From: Acinetobacter sp. C26M
GTDB taxonomy: Bacteria; Pseudomonadota; Gammaproteobacteria; Pseudomonadales; Moraxellaceae
DNA length: 64,000 nt
Reading direction: 5' to 3'
Assembly: GCF_023702675.1 (NCBI RefSeq)
Contig: NZ_CP098478.1
Coordinates: 2,232,001 to 2,296,000 of the forward strand
This document shows positions 46,263 through 56,146 of the stretch, one piece after another (within the stretch, counting starts at the first letter, position 1; every line of letters begins with the position of its first letter). A program made the translations under genes and the position numbers. A model generated the notes under the pieces. The model saw only the letters and a list, made by a program, of their open reading frames with translations, searched no databases and was not told where the DNA came from.

Positions 46263-47759
46263 ATGAATTTTTCTAATCCCACAGTTGTTGTATTCGTGGT
46301 CTATATCCTGGCCATGCTTGGCATCGGTTTATACGCCTATTTTTCTACCAAAAACCTTGACGATTATATTCTTGGAGGCCGAAGTCTAGGCAGTTTTGTG
46401 ACCGCATTATCTGCGGGTGCATCAGACATGAGTGGTTGGTTACTCATGGGTTTACCTGGCGCAATTTACTTAACTGGCTTATCTGAATCGTGGATTGCCA
46501 TCGGTTTGATTATCGGTGCATGGCTAAACTGGTATTTGGTTGCTGGACGCTTACGTGTACATACCGAAGTCCAAAACAATGCCCTTACCTTGCCTGATTA
46601 TTTTACTGGTCGCTTTGATGATCAGAAGAAAATCCTACGCGTCACATCTGCATTGATTATTCTTGTATTCTTTGCGATTTATTGTGCTTCTGGCATGGTC
46701 GCTGGTGCACGATTATTCGAAACATTGTTCCACTTGCCATATAGCACAGCCTTATGGTTAGGTGCATTTGCAACCATTGGTTATGTGTGTATTGGTGGTT
46801 TCCTTGCAATCAGCTGGACTGATACTTTCCAAGCAGGCTTAATGATTTTTGCATTATTACTCCTTCCAATCGTGACCTACATGTCTCTAGGCATTGGGAT
46901 GGAAGAGTTTACTGCAGTTGTTGAAAGTGTACGTCCGCATGCGTTTGATTTTGCGACAAACTTAAGCGTTGTTGCGATTCTTTCTGCTGCAGCTTGGGGT
47001 CTAGGCTATTTTGGTCAACCGCATATCCTTGTGCGCTTCATGGCTGCGGACTCGGTAAAATCAATTCCAGCAGCTCGCCGTATCGGTATGACATGGATGA
47101 TTCTATGTCTTGCTGGCGCAGTTGGTTCAGGCTTTATCGGTATTGCTTATTTCCAAATGCATCCTGAATTTGCAGCAGCAGTTACAGCTAACCCTGAAAC
47201 CGTATTTATGGAACTCACCAAAATCTTATTCAACCCTTGGGTTGTTGGTGTGATCCTTGCTGCAATTCTCTCTGCAATCATGAGTACGTTAAGCTGTCAG
47301 CTTCTGGTATGTTCTAGCGCTTTGACAGAAGACTTGTACAAAGGCTTTATCCGTAAAAATGCATCTCAAAAAGAGTTGGTTTGGATTGGTCGTGGAATGG
47401 TAATTGCAGTTGCAATGCTTGCGCTTGCACTTGCACAAAATCCGGACAGTAAGGTTCTTGGCCTAGTTGCTTATGCTTGGGCTGGTTTTGGTGCAGCATT
47501 TGGTCCATTGATTATTCTTTCATTGTTCTGGAAACGTATGACCTTGAACGGTGCATTGGCAGGTATGGTTGTTGGTGCTGTGACGGTAATCCTATGGAAA
47601 AACTTCTTCGGTTACACAGGCATCTATGAAATTATTCCAGGCTTCGTTTTTGCCTTGATCAGTATCGTTGTAGTGAGCTTACTTGGTAAAGCACCAAATG
47701 CAGCGGTAACAAGTCGCTTCGAACAAGCTGATGAAATTTATGCGCGTGAAATGAAATAA
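46263..47759 (+). CDS. putP: Sodium/proline symporter PutP
   Basis: A 498-residue SSS-family inner-membrane transporter with about 13 hydrophobic helices. GGRSLGSFVTALSAGASDMSGWLLMGLPGA is the PutP Na+/proline-site region, and GYFGQPHILVRFMAADSVKS and AILSAIMSTLSCQLLVCSSAL are the other conserved blocks. It imports proline for PutA, two genes away. A terminator follows its stop codon. Confidence 0.94.
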   Translation: MNFSNPTVVVFVVYILAMLGIGLYAYFSTKNLDDYILGGRSLGSFVTALSAGASDMSGWLLMGLPGAIYLTGLSESWIAIGLIIGAWLNWYLVAGRLRVHTEVQNNALTLPDYFTGRFDDQKKILRVTSALIILVFFAIYCASGMVAGARLFETLFHLPYSTALWLGAFATIGYVCIGGFLAISWTDTFQAGLMIFALLLLPIVTYMSLGIGMEEFTAVVESVRPHAFDFATNLSVVAILSAAAWGLGYFGQPHILVRFMAADSVKSIPAARRIGMTWMILCLAGAVGSGFIGIAYFQMHPEFAAAVTANPETVFMELTKILFNPWVVGVILAAILSAIMSTLSCQLLVCSSALTEDLYKGFIRKNASQKELVWIGRGMVIAVAMLALALAQNPDSKVLGLVAYAWAGFGAAFGPLIILSLFWKRMTLNGALAGMVVGAVTVILWKNFFGYTGIYEIIPGFVFALISIVVVSLLGKAPNAAVTSRFEQADEIYAREMK

Positions 47760-47774
47760 TTCTGATAAAAATTT

Positions 47775-47794
47775 AAGGGGCTTTCGAGCCCCTT
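47775..47794. terminator. Terminator between putP and the AsnC-type gene
   Basis: AAGGGGCT / AGCCCCTT stem closed by a stable TTCG tetraloop and followed by T-rich sequence. Confidence 0.92.
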
Positions 47795-47803
47795 TTCTTT
47801 TGC

Positions 47804-48295
47804 TTAAAATTTTGATTTTGATTTAATTTTTATTTTAGAGCTGTCTTTCACCACCTGCATGACTGGGTAGCTTCGTGTTTCCTTCACACCAGGCAACTGC
47901 CATAAGATCTGCCCTGCAATCCGACGAAATTCCTCCATGCCTGCACTCCGCAGTTTGATCAAGAAATCAAATCCACCACTAACCATATGGCATTCCACAA
48001 TCTCAGGATATTGAGTCACTGCATCAATAAAATCATCCAATACATGTGGTGTGGTCTTATCAAGCAACACTTCCACGAACACTAAAAAGTTCGCATTAAG
48101 CTTATTTGGATTGAGTTTTGCCTCATATCCCAAGATAAATTCATCCTTGGTCAGCTTCTGCACGCGCGCCATTACCGCAGTCGGTGATAGGTTCACTAAT
48201 TCTGCTAATTTACTATTAGAAATTCTCCCATCTGCTTGAAGAATATCCAGAATTTTCAGATCAGTACGATCTAACGCATAAATAGGGCCATTCAA
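47804..48295 (-). CDS. Lrp/AsnC-family regulator, likely proline-responsive PutR
   Basis: A 163-residue regulator: N-terminal helix-turn-helix (LDILQADGRISNSKLAELVNLS) and C-terminal RAM ligand domain (VECHMVSGGFDFLIKLRSAG). It lies divergently 120 bases from putA and convergent with putP. Because this PutA has no DNA-binding domain of its own, an AsnC-type activator is the expected control, as in other non-enteric proteobacteria. The role is inferred from position. Confidence 0.88.
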   Translation of the reverse strand: MNGPIYALDRTDLKILDILQADGRISNSKLAELVNLSPTAVMARVQKLTKDEFILGYEAKLNPNKLNANFLVFVEVLLDKTTPHVLDDFIDAVTQYPEIVECHMVSGGFDFLIKLRSAGMEEFRRIAGQILWQLPGVKETRSYPVMQVVKDSSKIKIKSKSKF

Positions 48296-48415
48296 CTGAA
48301 TTTTCCTCTAAAAAATAAGTAAATTATAGTGAGTTACTCGGGATTCATTCTGTAATCATAAATTATCTAAACCTCTCTACTCAATATGTTCTAGAGATTG
48401 TTATTGGAATTTAGT

Positions 48416-51400
48416 ATGAATACATTGGATACTCCCGCACAAATGGAAACAGCTCACATCGACGGTTATATTACCGAATTTAAAGAAAAAAGTGAGTTTG
48501 AGCAACGCATTAATACAGCTTGGCGACGTGCTGAGCCTGAAGCAGTCGCTGTACTTGCTGAAGCAGCAGATATTTCCCCTGATCTTGACCACAAAATTTA
48601 TGAACTTGCATTTAGCCTAGCGCATAATTTGCGTGAACGTAAAAGCTCGGCTGGTAAAGCAGGTATTGTTCAAGGTCTTCTACAAGAATTCTCACTTTCG
48701 TCACAGGAAGGTGTAGCGTTGATGTGTTTGGCAGAAGCTTTACTTCGTATTCCAGATACAGCAACTCGTGATTTATTGATTCGTGACAAAATCAACCAAG
48801 GTAACTGGAAAGATCACGTCGGTCAAAGTAACTTGATGTTCGTAAATGCTGCTGCATGGGGCTTAATGTTAACTGGCAAGTTAATGGAAACACCAAAGCA
48901 AACCAGCTTATCGAGTGTTTTGACGGGTCTTTTAGCACGTAGTGGTCGCGGTATTATCCGTAAAGCCGTTGACGTTGCAATGCGTATGATGGGTGAGCAA
49001 TTCGTTACGGGTGAGACCATCCAAGAAGCACTTGAGCATGCAAAACCATTTGAACACAAAGGTTTCCGCTACTCATACGACATGTTAGGTGAAGCAGCGC
49101 TAACTGAACATGATGCAGATCGTTATTACAACGATTACACCCAAGCAATTCATGCCATTGGTAAAGCATCAAATGGTCGCGGTGTTTATGATGGCCCTGG
49201 TATTTCAATCAAGCTATCTGCTTTGCACCCACGTTACCAACGTGCACAAATCGACCGCGTTCATCACGAACTTTATAACAAAGTTTTCGAGCTTGCTTGC
49301 TTGGCAAAACAATATGACATCGGCTTAAACATCGATGCTGAAGAATCTGAGCGTTTAGAAATTTCACTCGAGTTACTTGAGCGTTTATGCTTCGAGCCAA
49401 AACTTGCGGATTGGAAAGGTATTGGCTTCGTAATTCAAGCCTACCAAAAGCGTTGCTTCTACGTTGTGGATTATATCGTTGACCTTGCAAAACGCAGCAA
49501 CAAACGCCTGATGATCCGTTTGGTGAAAGGCGCATATTGGGACAGCGAAATCAAGAAAGCACAAATTGATGGTATGACTGACTACCCTGTGTTTACCCGT
49601 AAAGTTCACACTGACTTGTCATACATCGCTTGTGCGAAAAAACTTCTTGCTGCACCTGATCAAGTGTATCCACAGTTTGCAACACACAATGCGCAATCAC
49701 TTGCAACGATCTATACCTTGGCCGATCCAAGCAAATATTATCCAGGTCAATACGAGTTCCAATGCTTACACGGTATGGGTGAGCCATTGTACGAACAAGT
49801 GGTTGGGTCTAAAGAAGATGGTAAGTTAGGTGTTCCATGTCGTGTTTATGCACCTGTTGGTAACCATGAAACTTTACTCGCTTACTTGGTACGTCGTTTA
49901 CTTGAAAATGGTGCAAATACATCATTCGTAAACCGTATTGCTGATAAGACTTTAAAAGTTGAAGATTTGATTCAATCTCCAATCAAAGATATTCAAACTT
50001 CTGCGAAAGACGAAGGTCAGTTGGGATTAAAACATCCTGCAATTCCACTTCCGCATGATCTGTACCCATTACGCCCTAACTCAAATGGTTTTGATCTGAA
50101 TAATGATCAACCTTTAACAGATTTAGATGCAACTGCACAGAAACTTCGTAGCCACGTTTGGAAAAGTGCACCATTGCTTGGTTTTGAATCGACAGTTCAT
50201 GATGAAAGTAATGCACTTGCAATTACAAACCCTGCACAGAATAGTGAAGTTGTAGGCTATGTAAATGAAGCAACCAGTGCAGATGTACAGCTTGCACTTG
50301 AAGCAGCAGTACAAGCACAACAAAGCTGGGCTGCAACAGATAAAGTAGAACGTGCTGCTTGCTTAAAACGCGCTGCAGATTTGATGGAAGCTCGCATTCA
50401 AGAGTTGATGGTATTGCTTTGCCGTGAAAGTGGTAAAACCTATGCCAATGCGATTGCTGAAGTACGTGAAGCAGTAGATTTCTTGCGTTATTACGCAACT
50501 CAAATCGAAGCATTACCTGTAAATGCACAAGTAAAACCACTGGGTACCGTATTGTGTATTAGCCCATGGAACTTCCCTCTTGCGATTTTCTCTGGTCAGA
50601 TTGCAGCTGCATTGGTCAGTGGTAACTGTGTTATTGCCAAACCTGCTGAACAAACACCATTGATTGCAGCACAAGCAGTTCAAATGCTTTGGGAAGCTGG
50701 CGTGCCACACGGCGTTGTTCAACTTCTTCCAGGTCGCGGTGAAACCGTTGGTGCGCAATTAAGCCAAGATGATCGTGTTCAAGGCATCATGTTCACAGGT
50801 TCGACTGAAGTTGCAAAAATTTTGCAAAAGACTGTCGCAAAACGCTTGTCTCCAAACGGTCAACCAATTCCGTTAATCGCGGAAACGGGTGGTCAAAATG
50901 CGATGATCGTTGATTCATCTGCGTTGACTGAACAAGTGGTTCTCGATGTTGTCAGTTCTGCATTTGACAGTGCGGGTCAACGTTGTTCTGCACTTCGTAT
51001 CTTATGTGTGCAAGAAGACAGCGCTGCAACAGTTATCAAAATGTTGAAAGGTGCAATGCAACAGTTGATCGTTGGCAACCCTGCGATCTTAAAAACTGAC
51101 ATTGGCCCAGTAATTGATACTGAAGCAAAACAAACCATCGATACGCACATTCAAAAGATGAAATCTAAGGGCTACCCTGTTCATCAATTGATGTTTAACG
51201 ATGCGGTAAGCCAACAAGCGCTTGCACAAGGTACATTTGTTCCGCCAACAGCGATTGAATTGCCAAACCTTGACGATCTAGAACGCGAAGTGTTTGGTCC
51301 TGTATTGCACATCATCACTTATAAGTATGGCGAACTTGAGCAACTGATCGACCGTATCAATGCTAAAGGCTATGGCTTAACTATGGGTCTCCATACACGT

Positions 51401-52177
51401 ATTGATGAAACTATCAATACTGTGATCCAACGTGCTGAGGTGGGTAACTTATATATCAACCGCAACATCGTGGGTGCTGTTGTAGGCGTTCAACCATTTG
51501 GTGGTGAAGGCTTATCGGGTACAGGTCCTAAAGCTGGTGGTCCACTTTATATGTACCGCTTGATGGAACATTGTTCAGAGAAAGTATTGGCGACCCCATT
51601 TGCGGTGAAAGCTGAAATCTCTCAGTTTGATGCAGTTTCAAATGTTGCTTATCAAAGCTTATTGGCTTGGGCAAACCAAAACATGCCTCAAGCAATTCCA
51701 ACGATTCCAGCATTTGGTGTAGGTAAGTTCTACGAGTTGCAAGGTCCTACTGGTGAAAGCAACCAATACATTATCTTGCCTCGTCATCGTGTACTTTCGA
51801 TTGCGAATGATGAAGCAAGCCAGCTTCAACAATTACTTGCGATTTTCTCTGTCAGCAGTACTGCGGCTGTGTTGAAAGACAATGCATTCTTAGTAAAACA
51901 CAAAGCGTCTTTACCAAAAGATGTCTTAGATGCAATCACCGTGATTTCAAGTGTTGAAAAAGATGCGTTTGATGCCGTGCTTCATCATGGTTCTGTTGAA
52001 CAGTTGCAAGACTTGCAAACTAAAGTTGCGAATCGTTCAGGTGCGATTGTCGGGATTACCCAGTTACAAGCAAATGAACAAATCCCTTTAGAACGCCTAG
52101 TCATTGAACGAGCAATTAGCGTAAACACAGCAGCAGCAGGTGGTAATGCGAGTTTAATGACTTTATCTGAAGACTAA
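48416..52177 (+). CDS. putA: Bifunctional proline dehydrogenase / P5C dehydrogenase PutA
   Basis: A protein of about 1253 residues that oxidises proline to glutamate in two steps. The FAD-dependent proline dehydrogenase half includes YSYDMLGEAALTEHDADRYY and RLVKGAYWDSEIK. The aldehyde dehydrogenase half includes PWNFPLAIFSGQIAAAL, GSTEV, catalytic Glu in IAETGGQN and catalytic Cys in SAGQRCSALR. A C-terminal ~150-residue extension is present. The N-terminus lacks the ribbon-helix-helix repressor domain found in E. coli PutA (1320 residues). The start at 48416 fits; the frame extended to 48398 is not needed. Confidence 0.95.
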   Translation: MNTLDTPAQMETAHIDGYITEFKEKSEFEQRINTAWRRAEPEAVAVLAEAADISPDLDHKIYELAFSLAHNLRERKSSAGKAGIVQGLLQEFSLSSQEGVALMCLAEALLRIPDTATRDLLIRDKINQGNWKDHVGQSNLMFVNAAAWGLMLTGKLMETPKQTSLSSVLTGLLARSGRGIIRKAVDVAMRMMGEQFVTGETIQEALEHAKPFEHKGFRYSYDMLGEAALTEHDADRYYNDYTQAIHAIGKASNGRGVYDGPGISIKLSALHPRYQRAQIDRVHHELYNKVFELACLAKQYDIGLNIDAEESERLEISLELLERLCFEPKLADWKGIGFVIQAYQKRCFYVVDYIVDLAKRSNKRLMIRLVKGAYWDSEIKKAQIDGMTDYPVFTRKVHTDLSYIACAKKLLAAPDQVYPQFATHNAQSLATIYTLADPSKYYPGQYEFQCLHGMGEPLYEQVVGSKEDGKLGVPCRVYAPVGNHETLLAYLVRRLLENGANTSFVNRIADKTLKVEDLIQSPIKDIQTSAKDEGQLGLKHPAIPLPHDLYPLRPNSNGFDLNNDQPLTDLDATAQKLRSHVWKSAPLLGFESTVHDESNALAITNPAQNSEVVGYVNEATSADVQLALEAAVQAQQSWAATDKVERAACLKRAADLMEARIQELMVLLCRESGKTYANAIAEVREAVDFLRYYATQIEALPVNAQVKPLGTVLCISPWNFPLAIFSGQIAAALVSGNCVIAKPAEQTPLIAAQAVQMLWEAGVPHGVVQLLPGRGETVGAQLSQDDRVQGIMFTGSTEVAKILQKTVAKRLSPNGQPIPLIAETGGQNAMIVDSSALTEQVVLDVVSSAFDSAGQRCSALRILCVQEDSAATVIKMLKGAMQQLIVGNPAILKTDIGPVIDTEAKQTIDTHIQKMKSKGYPVHQLMFNDAVSQQALAQGTFVPPTAIELPNLDDLEREVFGPVLHIITYKYGELEQLIDRINAKGYGLTMGLHTRIDETINTVIQRAEVGNLYINRNIVGAVVGVQPFGGEGLSGTGPKAGGPLYMYRLMEHCSEKVLATPFAVKAEISQFDAVSNVAYQSLLAWANQNMPQAIPTIPAFGVGKFYELQGPTGESNQYIILPRHRVLSIANDEASQLQQLLAIFSVSSTAAVLKDNAFLVKHKASLPKDVLDAITVISSVEKDAFDAVLHHGSVEQLQDLQTKVANRSGAIVGITQLQANEQIPLERLVIERAISVNTAAAGGNASLMTLSED

Positions 52178-52217
52178 TTTTCAGTCTCTTGCGGAACTTC
52201 AAACGTTCCTCATCCTA

Positions 52218-52250
52218 GCCCGAATCATGTTTACATGGTTCGGGTTTTTT
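52218..52250 (+). terminator. Terminator after putA
   Basis: CCCGAATCATG / CATGGTTCGGG stem (one mismatch) followed by T6. Confidence 0.85.
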
Positions 52251-52301
52251 ATTATTTTAACGTTACCTTTAAAATAGCAATAATAAAATGAGACCATTTA
52301 G

Positions 52302-52784
52302 ATGCATTTTTTCTCAGCTCCTGAATATCAACCCAACTGCGCTCAGCTTTTTGAGGATTATAAAAATAAAATCCAGCAACTTATTCCTTTTGCAATTGTT
52401 GAACATATAGGTTCATCTGCTATTGCTAACGCAATTTCAAAAGGTGATCTCGATATTTATATTGAAGTACCCGCCCATCAATTTTTAGATTCAATTGAAA
52501 AATTACAACAGTTTAATTTTAAAGAAAAATTTGATACATTGCGTACCCACGAACTGTGTATGCTGGAATCTTTAGAACATGATGTAGCCTTACAAGTTGT
52601 GGTAACAGGTTCAGAATTTTGCAATTTCATCACCTTTCGGGATCTATTAAGAAACTCGCCCAGCTTGACCCAACAATATAATCAGCTCAAACAAAGGTGT
52701 GTTGGCTTATCTCAAGACCAATATCGGAAAATTAAAGCAGATTTTATCCAATCTGTACTCTCTATAGATGCAGCATCTAAATAA
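52302..52784 (+). CDS. GrpB-family protein (nucleotidyltransferase-like)
   Basis: A 160-residue protein of the GrpB/UPF0157 family, which has a nucleotidyltransferase-like fold. VEHIGSSAIANAISKGDLDIYIEV contains the G-S-S/T-A...K-G-D-x-D pattern for metal and nucleotide binding. The family has no settled function; some members are fused to CoaE. Single gene. Confidence 0.8.
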   Translation: MHFFSAPEYQPNCAQLFEDYKNKIQQLIPFAIVEHIGSSAIANAISKGDLDIYIEVPAHQFLDSIEKLQQFNFKEKFDTLRTHELCMLESLEHDVALQVVVTGSEFCNFITFRDLLRNSPSLTQQYNQLKQRCVGLSQDQYRKIKADFIQSVLSIDAASK

Positions 52785-52865
52785 GTGAATGTCATAATTT
52801 CCTGCACCTTAGCGTGCTTTTTTGATACCATTCCCGTTTAGATTTCACCTGTAGTTTTCTTTTTT

Positions 52866-53951
52866 ATGACCATATCTTACCAACAGCAACTTCAAGAGAA
52901 AGTTGAACGTATTACTACACAGTTTGCATCGTTCAATCCACCAGCTTTAGAAGTGTTTCAATCGCCTGAACAACATTTCCGTATGCGTGCAGAATTTCGT
53001 ATCTGGCATACCGAAGATGATTTGTTCTATGCCATGTTTGAACGTGCTGAAGATGGAAAACAAAAAGAAGTTATCCGCGTGGATGAGTTTCCGATTGCAG
53101 ATCAAAGCATCAATGATTTGATGCCACGTTTATTAGATGAATTAAAAGCAGTTCCTATTTTATCGCAACGTGTTTTTGAAGCAGACTTTCTCTCAACCTT
53201 AAGTGGAGAGATACTGGTCACGCTGATTTACCACCGTAAATTAGATGCTGAATGGGAAACCACGGCTAAAGCACTAGCTGAAAAACTGAATATTAAAATC
53301 ATGGGTCGTAGCCGTGGCCAAAAAGTGATTATTGGCGAAGACTATGTAGTTGAACAACTTAATGTTCATGGTCGTACCTTTAAATACAAACAAATTGAAA
53401 GCAGCTTTACCCAGCCGAATGCGCAAGTGTGTCAACATATGTTGGAATGGGCTTGTGATGCTGCACGAAAGTCCGAAAAAGACCTTCTAGAATTGTATTG
53501 TGGTAACGGTAACTTTACTTTGCCACTGTCTTTGAAATTTAAGCGTGTTCTCGCAACTGAACTTGCTAAATCTTCAGTCTACGCAGCGCAATGGAATATT
53601 GAGCAAAACCAGATTGAGAATATTCAAGTGGCGCGTTTATCTGCCGAAGAGTTTACTCAGGCATATCAAGGCGAACGCGAATTTAGACGTCTACAAGAAG
53701 CCAATATTGATATTCAAGGCTATGACTTTGACACGGTTTTTGTTGATCCTCCTCGCGCAGGAATCGATGATGAAACGCTCAAGCTATTACAAGGTTTTGA
53801 ACGTATTCTCTATATTTCATGTAACCCAGATACCTTGCATGACAACTTAAAAACACTTAGCCAAACCCATCGAATTGTGAAGTTCGCGATGTTCGATCAA
53901 TTCCCTTTTACTCATCATGTGGAATCAGGTGTTTTGCTTGAAAAGATTTAA
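52866..53951 (+). CDS. trmA: tRNA (uracil-5-)-methyltransferase TrmA
   Basis: A 361-residue enzyme that methylates U54 in the T-loop of tRNA using S-adenosylmethionine. [16 protein letters not shown] is the SAM motif, [13 protein letters not shown] the substrate-binding DPPR block, YISCNPDTL the catalytic Cys, and [13 protein letters not shown] the C-terminal Glu. No iron-sulfur cysteines of RlmC/RlmD type are present, which supports TrmA. A terminator follows. Confidence 0.94.
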   Translation: MTISYQQQLQEKVERITTQFASFNPPALEVFQSPEQHFRMRAEFRIWHTEDDLFYAMFERAEDGKQKEVIRVDEFPIADQSINDLMPRLLDELKAVPILSQRVFEADFLSTLSGEILVTLIYHRKLDAEWETTAKALAEKLNIKIMGRSRGQKVIIGEDYVVEQLNVHGRTFKYKQIESSFTQPNAQVCQHMLEWACDAARKSEKDLLELYCGNGNFTLPLSLKFKRVLATELAKSSVYAAQWNIEQNQIENIQVARLSAEEFTQAYQGEREFRRLQEANIDIQGYDFDTVFVDPPRAGIDDETLKLLQGFERILYISCNPDTLHDNLKTLSQTHRIVKFAMFDQFPFTHHVESGVLLEKI

Positions 53952-53981
53952 ACAAATTATTTCAACGTAACAGTAATTTAT

Positions 53982-54002
53982 AAAGGGTTCGAGTAACCCT
54001 TT
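53982..54002 (+). terminator. Terminator after trmA
   Basis: AAAGGGTT / AACCCTTT stem with a 5-base loop, then a T-rich tail. Confidence 0.85.
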
Positions 54003-54200
54003 ATTTTTATTCAAAGTATATTTATAAAAAAATGATATTTTTCAAAGGTCAAGTCATTCAAATGTCATAATTTCGTTAAACTTTAAAAGACTCATCGAAA
54101 AAATTGAAGTTTAACTGCTGCTTTTATCACTTAAGCTGACTTGTATTTTATTTTAAAGCGGCTATATTTCGACCTATGTTAGGTTGTATATGAAGGCTCT

Positions 54201-54428
54201 ATGAGTTTTTGGCAAAAACTGTTCAATGCAGATGAACAATATAATGAACACAAGAACCAAACTTCTTGCGTTGAAAATGATTGTTCATGCAAAACCAATG
54301 AACAACTGTTGGATGCTTTAGTTAAAGCAACAGATGAAGATGTCATTAAAGGCATCAAGAAAGTACTGATTTCTCGAGGCTACAGCCGCAAAGAATTACT
54401 TGCGATGATCAAGCCGCCGATCCAATAA
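54201..54428 (+). CDS. Small Cys-containing hypothetical protein
   Basis: A 75-residue cytoplasmic protein. A Cys cluster (SCVENDCSCKTN) sits in the first third, perhaps binding metal, followed by a helical region (EQLLDALVKATDEDVIKGIKKVL) and GYSRKELLAMI. Its ATG follows a stretch with GAAGG. No family recognised. Confidence 0.55.
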   Translation: MSFWQKLFNADEQYNEHKNQTSCVENDCSCKTNEQLLDALVKATDEDVIKGIKKVLISRGYSRKELLAMIKPPIQ

Positions 54429-54478
54429 AAATAAGCCCACCCTGATCTCTTTCTATCAAGAGATTAGGGTCATCAGCA

Positions 54479-55216
54479 TTACATGCATTTCTCTCTATTC
54501 ACTTCTGCAACGATTGGCCCTAAGTTAAAACGCTTATCGTGACGTTTGGTTTGTGCTAAGTAGATACTGGAAATCGAGCCATCTAAATACAATGCATTGT
54601 CTATTTTCAATTGCTGCTTAAAAAACTGAGCAAATTGGTAAAAACTGACACGTTGCTGTGAAATCACAAAATACAACTGATTACCTTTAACACCAACCCC
54701 ATTTCTAATTTTTAATGAATTCGAGTCAGCAATAAACTGGCTGTTGATTTTCCCCTGATAGATCAACATCGGCCCTGACTGTGTTGCAAATTTAGCTTTA
54801 AATCGATCATGCTTATAATCAGCAGTGCTTTTAATCACAGCGTGATGATCATTCCAAGCAACCACACCATTCGGCTGCATAAAAAAATTACCAAAGCCCT
54901 TCGCGACATTGAGCTTAGCCAACTCCTTGCCCTTTTCGATATACAAACCTACAGGTTGAAAATCTGCATGATACATTCCAGCATTCATTGCAAAATTGAG
55001 TTTCTCACAAGCAGGTAGTGCTTTCTGAATTGCTGCAAACTTCTGATAATAACGATCGCTCTGGGGTTGCTTTAAAAATAATTGCAGCTGATTTAGGTCC
55101 TCAACTTTAATCACATCATATTTTTGTTGATCCAATTGCAAAGTTTCATGCTGCATCGCATACACAGGTGAACTGGCTAAAAATGCAAATGATAGGAAAA
55201 ACCATTTTTTCATCAT
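54479..55216 (-). CDS. Phosphodiester glycosidase-family protein (NAGPA/DUF2233), exported
   Basis: A protein of about 245 residues with a Sec signal peptide ending SSPVYA. The domain contains FAMNAGMYHADFQPVGLYIEKG, VKGNQLYFVIS and ALYLDGSISSIYLA, the M-N-G-M / L-D-G pattern of the NAGPA-like phosphodiester glycosidases, which hydrolyse sugar phosphodiesters at the cell surface. The start is set at Met 55216, immediately before KKWFFLS, because the frame extended upstream would not be a signal peptide. Substrate unknown. Confidence 0.78.
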   Translation of the reverse strand: MMKKWFFLSFAFLASSPVYAMQHETLQLDQQKYDVIKVEDLNQLQLFLKQPQSDRYYQKFAAIQKALPACEKLNFAMNAGMYHADFQPVGLYIEKGKELAKLNVAKGFGNFFMQPNGVVAWNDHHAVIKSTADYKHDRFKAKFATQSGPMLIYQGKINSQFIADSNSLKIRNGVGVKGNQLYFVISQQRVSFYQFAQFFKQQLKIDNALYLDGSISSIYLAQTKRHDKRFNLGPIVAEVNREKCM

Positions 55217-55381
55217 AAATACGAAGTTTAAACATTGATTTGCCTCATTGTCCCATAGCAAGGCATACCGCAAAATAGCAGATACAAACGCCACACATAA
55301 TCTTGAACTTGAGGGTGCAAATAGGCTCGATTGATTCCCAATTTTTCACTAAAATAATAGTGTAAACATCATAGTATCGAC

Positions 55382-55915
55382 ATGCAGCAAAAACACCCGC
55401 GCTATTCGATTGGCGCTCACCTCATCGTAAAACACTTTGGCTATAGCCATCATGGTATCTATGCAGGTCGTGGACGGGTTATTCATTATTCTGGGTTTGC
55501 TCATATTTTTAAAAAGCATCCGATTGAAATGACCTCTATCCAGCGTTTTGCCCGTGGTAAGCCAATTTATACGAGACATTACCATTCCCCACGCTACAAA
55601 GCCAAAGCTGTTGTACGGCGTATGCGCTCACGCATGCATGAAAACCATTATCACCTCATTATTAATAACTGTGAGCATTTATGTACATGGGCAATCACAG
55701 GTATTGAATCCAGTACTCAAGTTGAGCGGATGCAGCGTCGTTTAGCAACCATTGGTTACGTTAGCTCTGTAATGAGTTATATGAATAGTCTGATGCTCAC
55801 CGTTGCCACCGCATGTTTTGCCATCGTGTTATATATTAAAGTTATGCTACGTCGGCAAGCAAAGAAATCTGTACCAGCTTACTTGCGACTCAAAGAAAAA
55901 CGACCCAAAAAATAA
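55382..55915 (+). CDS. LRAT/NlpC-P60-like protein with C-terminal membrane helix
   Basis: A 177-residue protein of the lecithin-retinol acyltransferase group. The N-terminal domain has GAHLIVKHFGYSHHGIYAGR with the catalytic His, a second His in VIHYSG, and the Cys in the NNCEHLC motif (His-x-Cys order as in LRAT/H-Rev107 proteins). A hydrophobic helix near residues 135-155 (LTVATACFAIVLYIKVML) precedes a basic tail. Eukaryotic members are thiol acyltransferases or phospholipases; bacterial ones are little studied. It is not linked to a neighbour. Confidence 0.78.
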   Translation: MQQKHPRYSIGAHLIVKHFGYSHHGIYAGRGRVIHYSGFAHIFKKHPIEMTSIQRFARGKPIYTRHYHSPRYKAKAVVRRMRSRMHENHYHLIINNCEHLCTWAITGIESSTQVERMQRRLATIGYVSSVMSYMNSLMLTVATACFAIVLYIKVMLRRQAKKSVPAYLRLKEKRPKK

Positions 55916-55987
55916 GATTCTCATACCTAGATATGTTATTTTTCACACAATTATTGCTTTTTAATTTATCTTGCATTACTATTTCTA

Positions 55988-56006
55988 GCGATACACATCG
56001 TATCGC
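55988..56006. promoter_or_regulatory. Palindrome upstream of the YjhX-like toxin gene
   Basis: Perfect GCGATAC / GTATCGC arms around a 5-base centre, 141 bases before the toxin start codon. It could be a regulator binding site. It is followed by GAGGG and a short frame of eight codons (56024-56050, MLEIAVIW) and a GGCTT/AAGCC hairpin, so the toxin has a structured leader. Confidence 0.45.
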
Positions 56007-56146
56007 ATCCATATCGAGGGTTTTATGTTGGAGATAGCAGTAATCTGGTAACTACATTTCAATCAAATATTGAAATTGGTTATCTTCGCGAATTTTTTGG
56101 CTTCAAGCCTAACTTTGCTTCTGATTACTTATATCTGGATAACAAC

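Noticed and set aside
48823..49535. Several long minus-strand frames inside putA.
   Set aside because: They are antisense shadows of a clear, highly conserved plus-strand gene.
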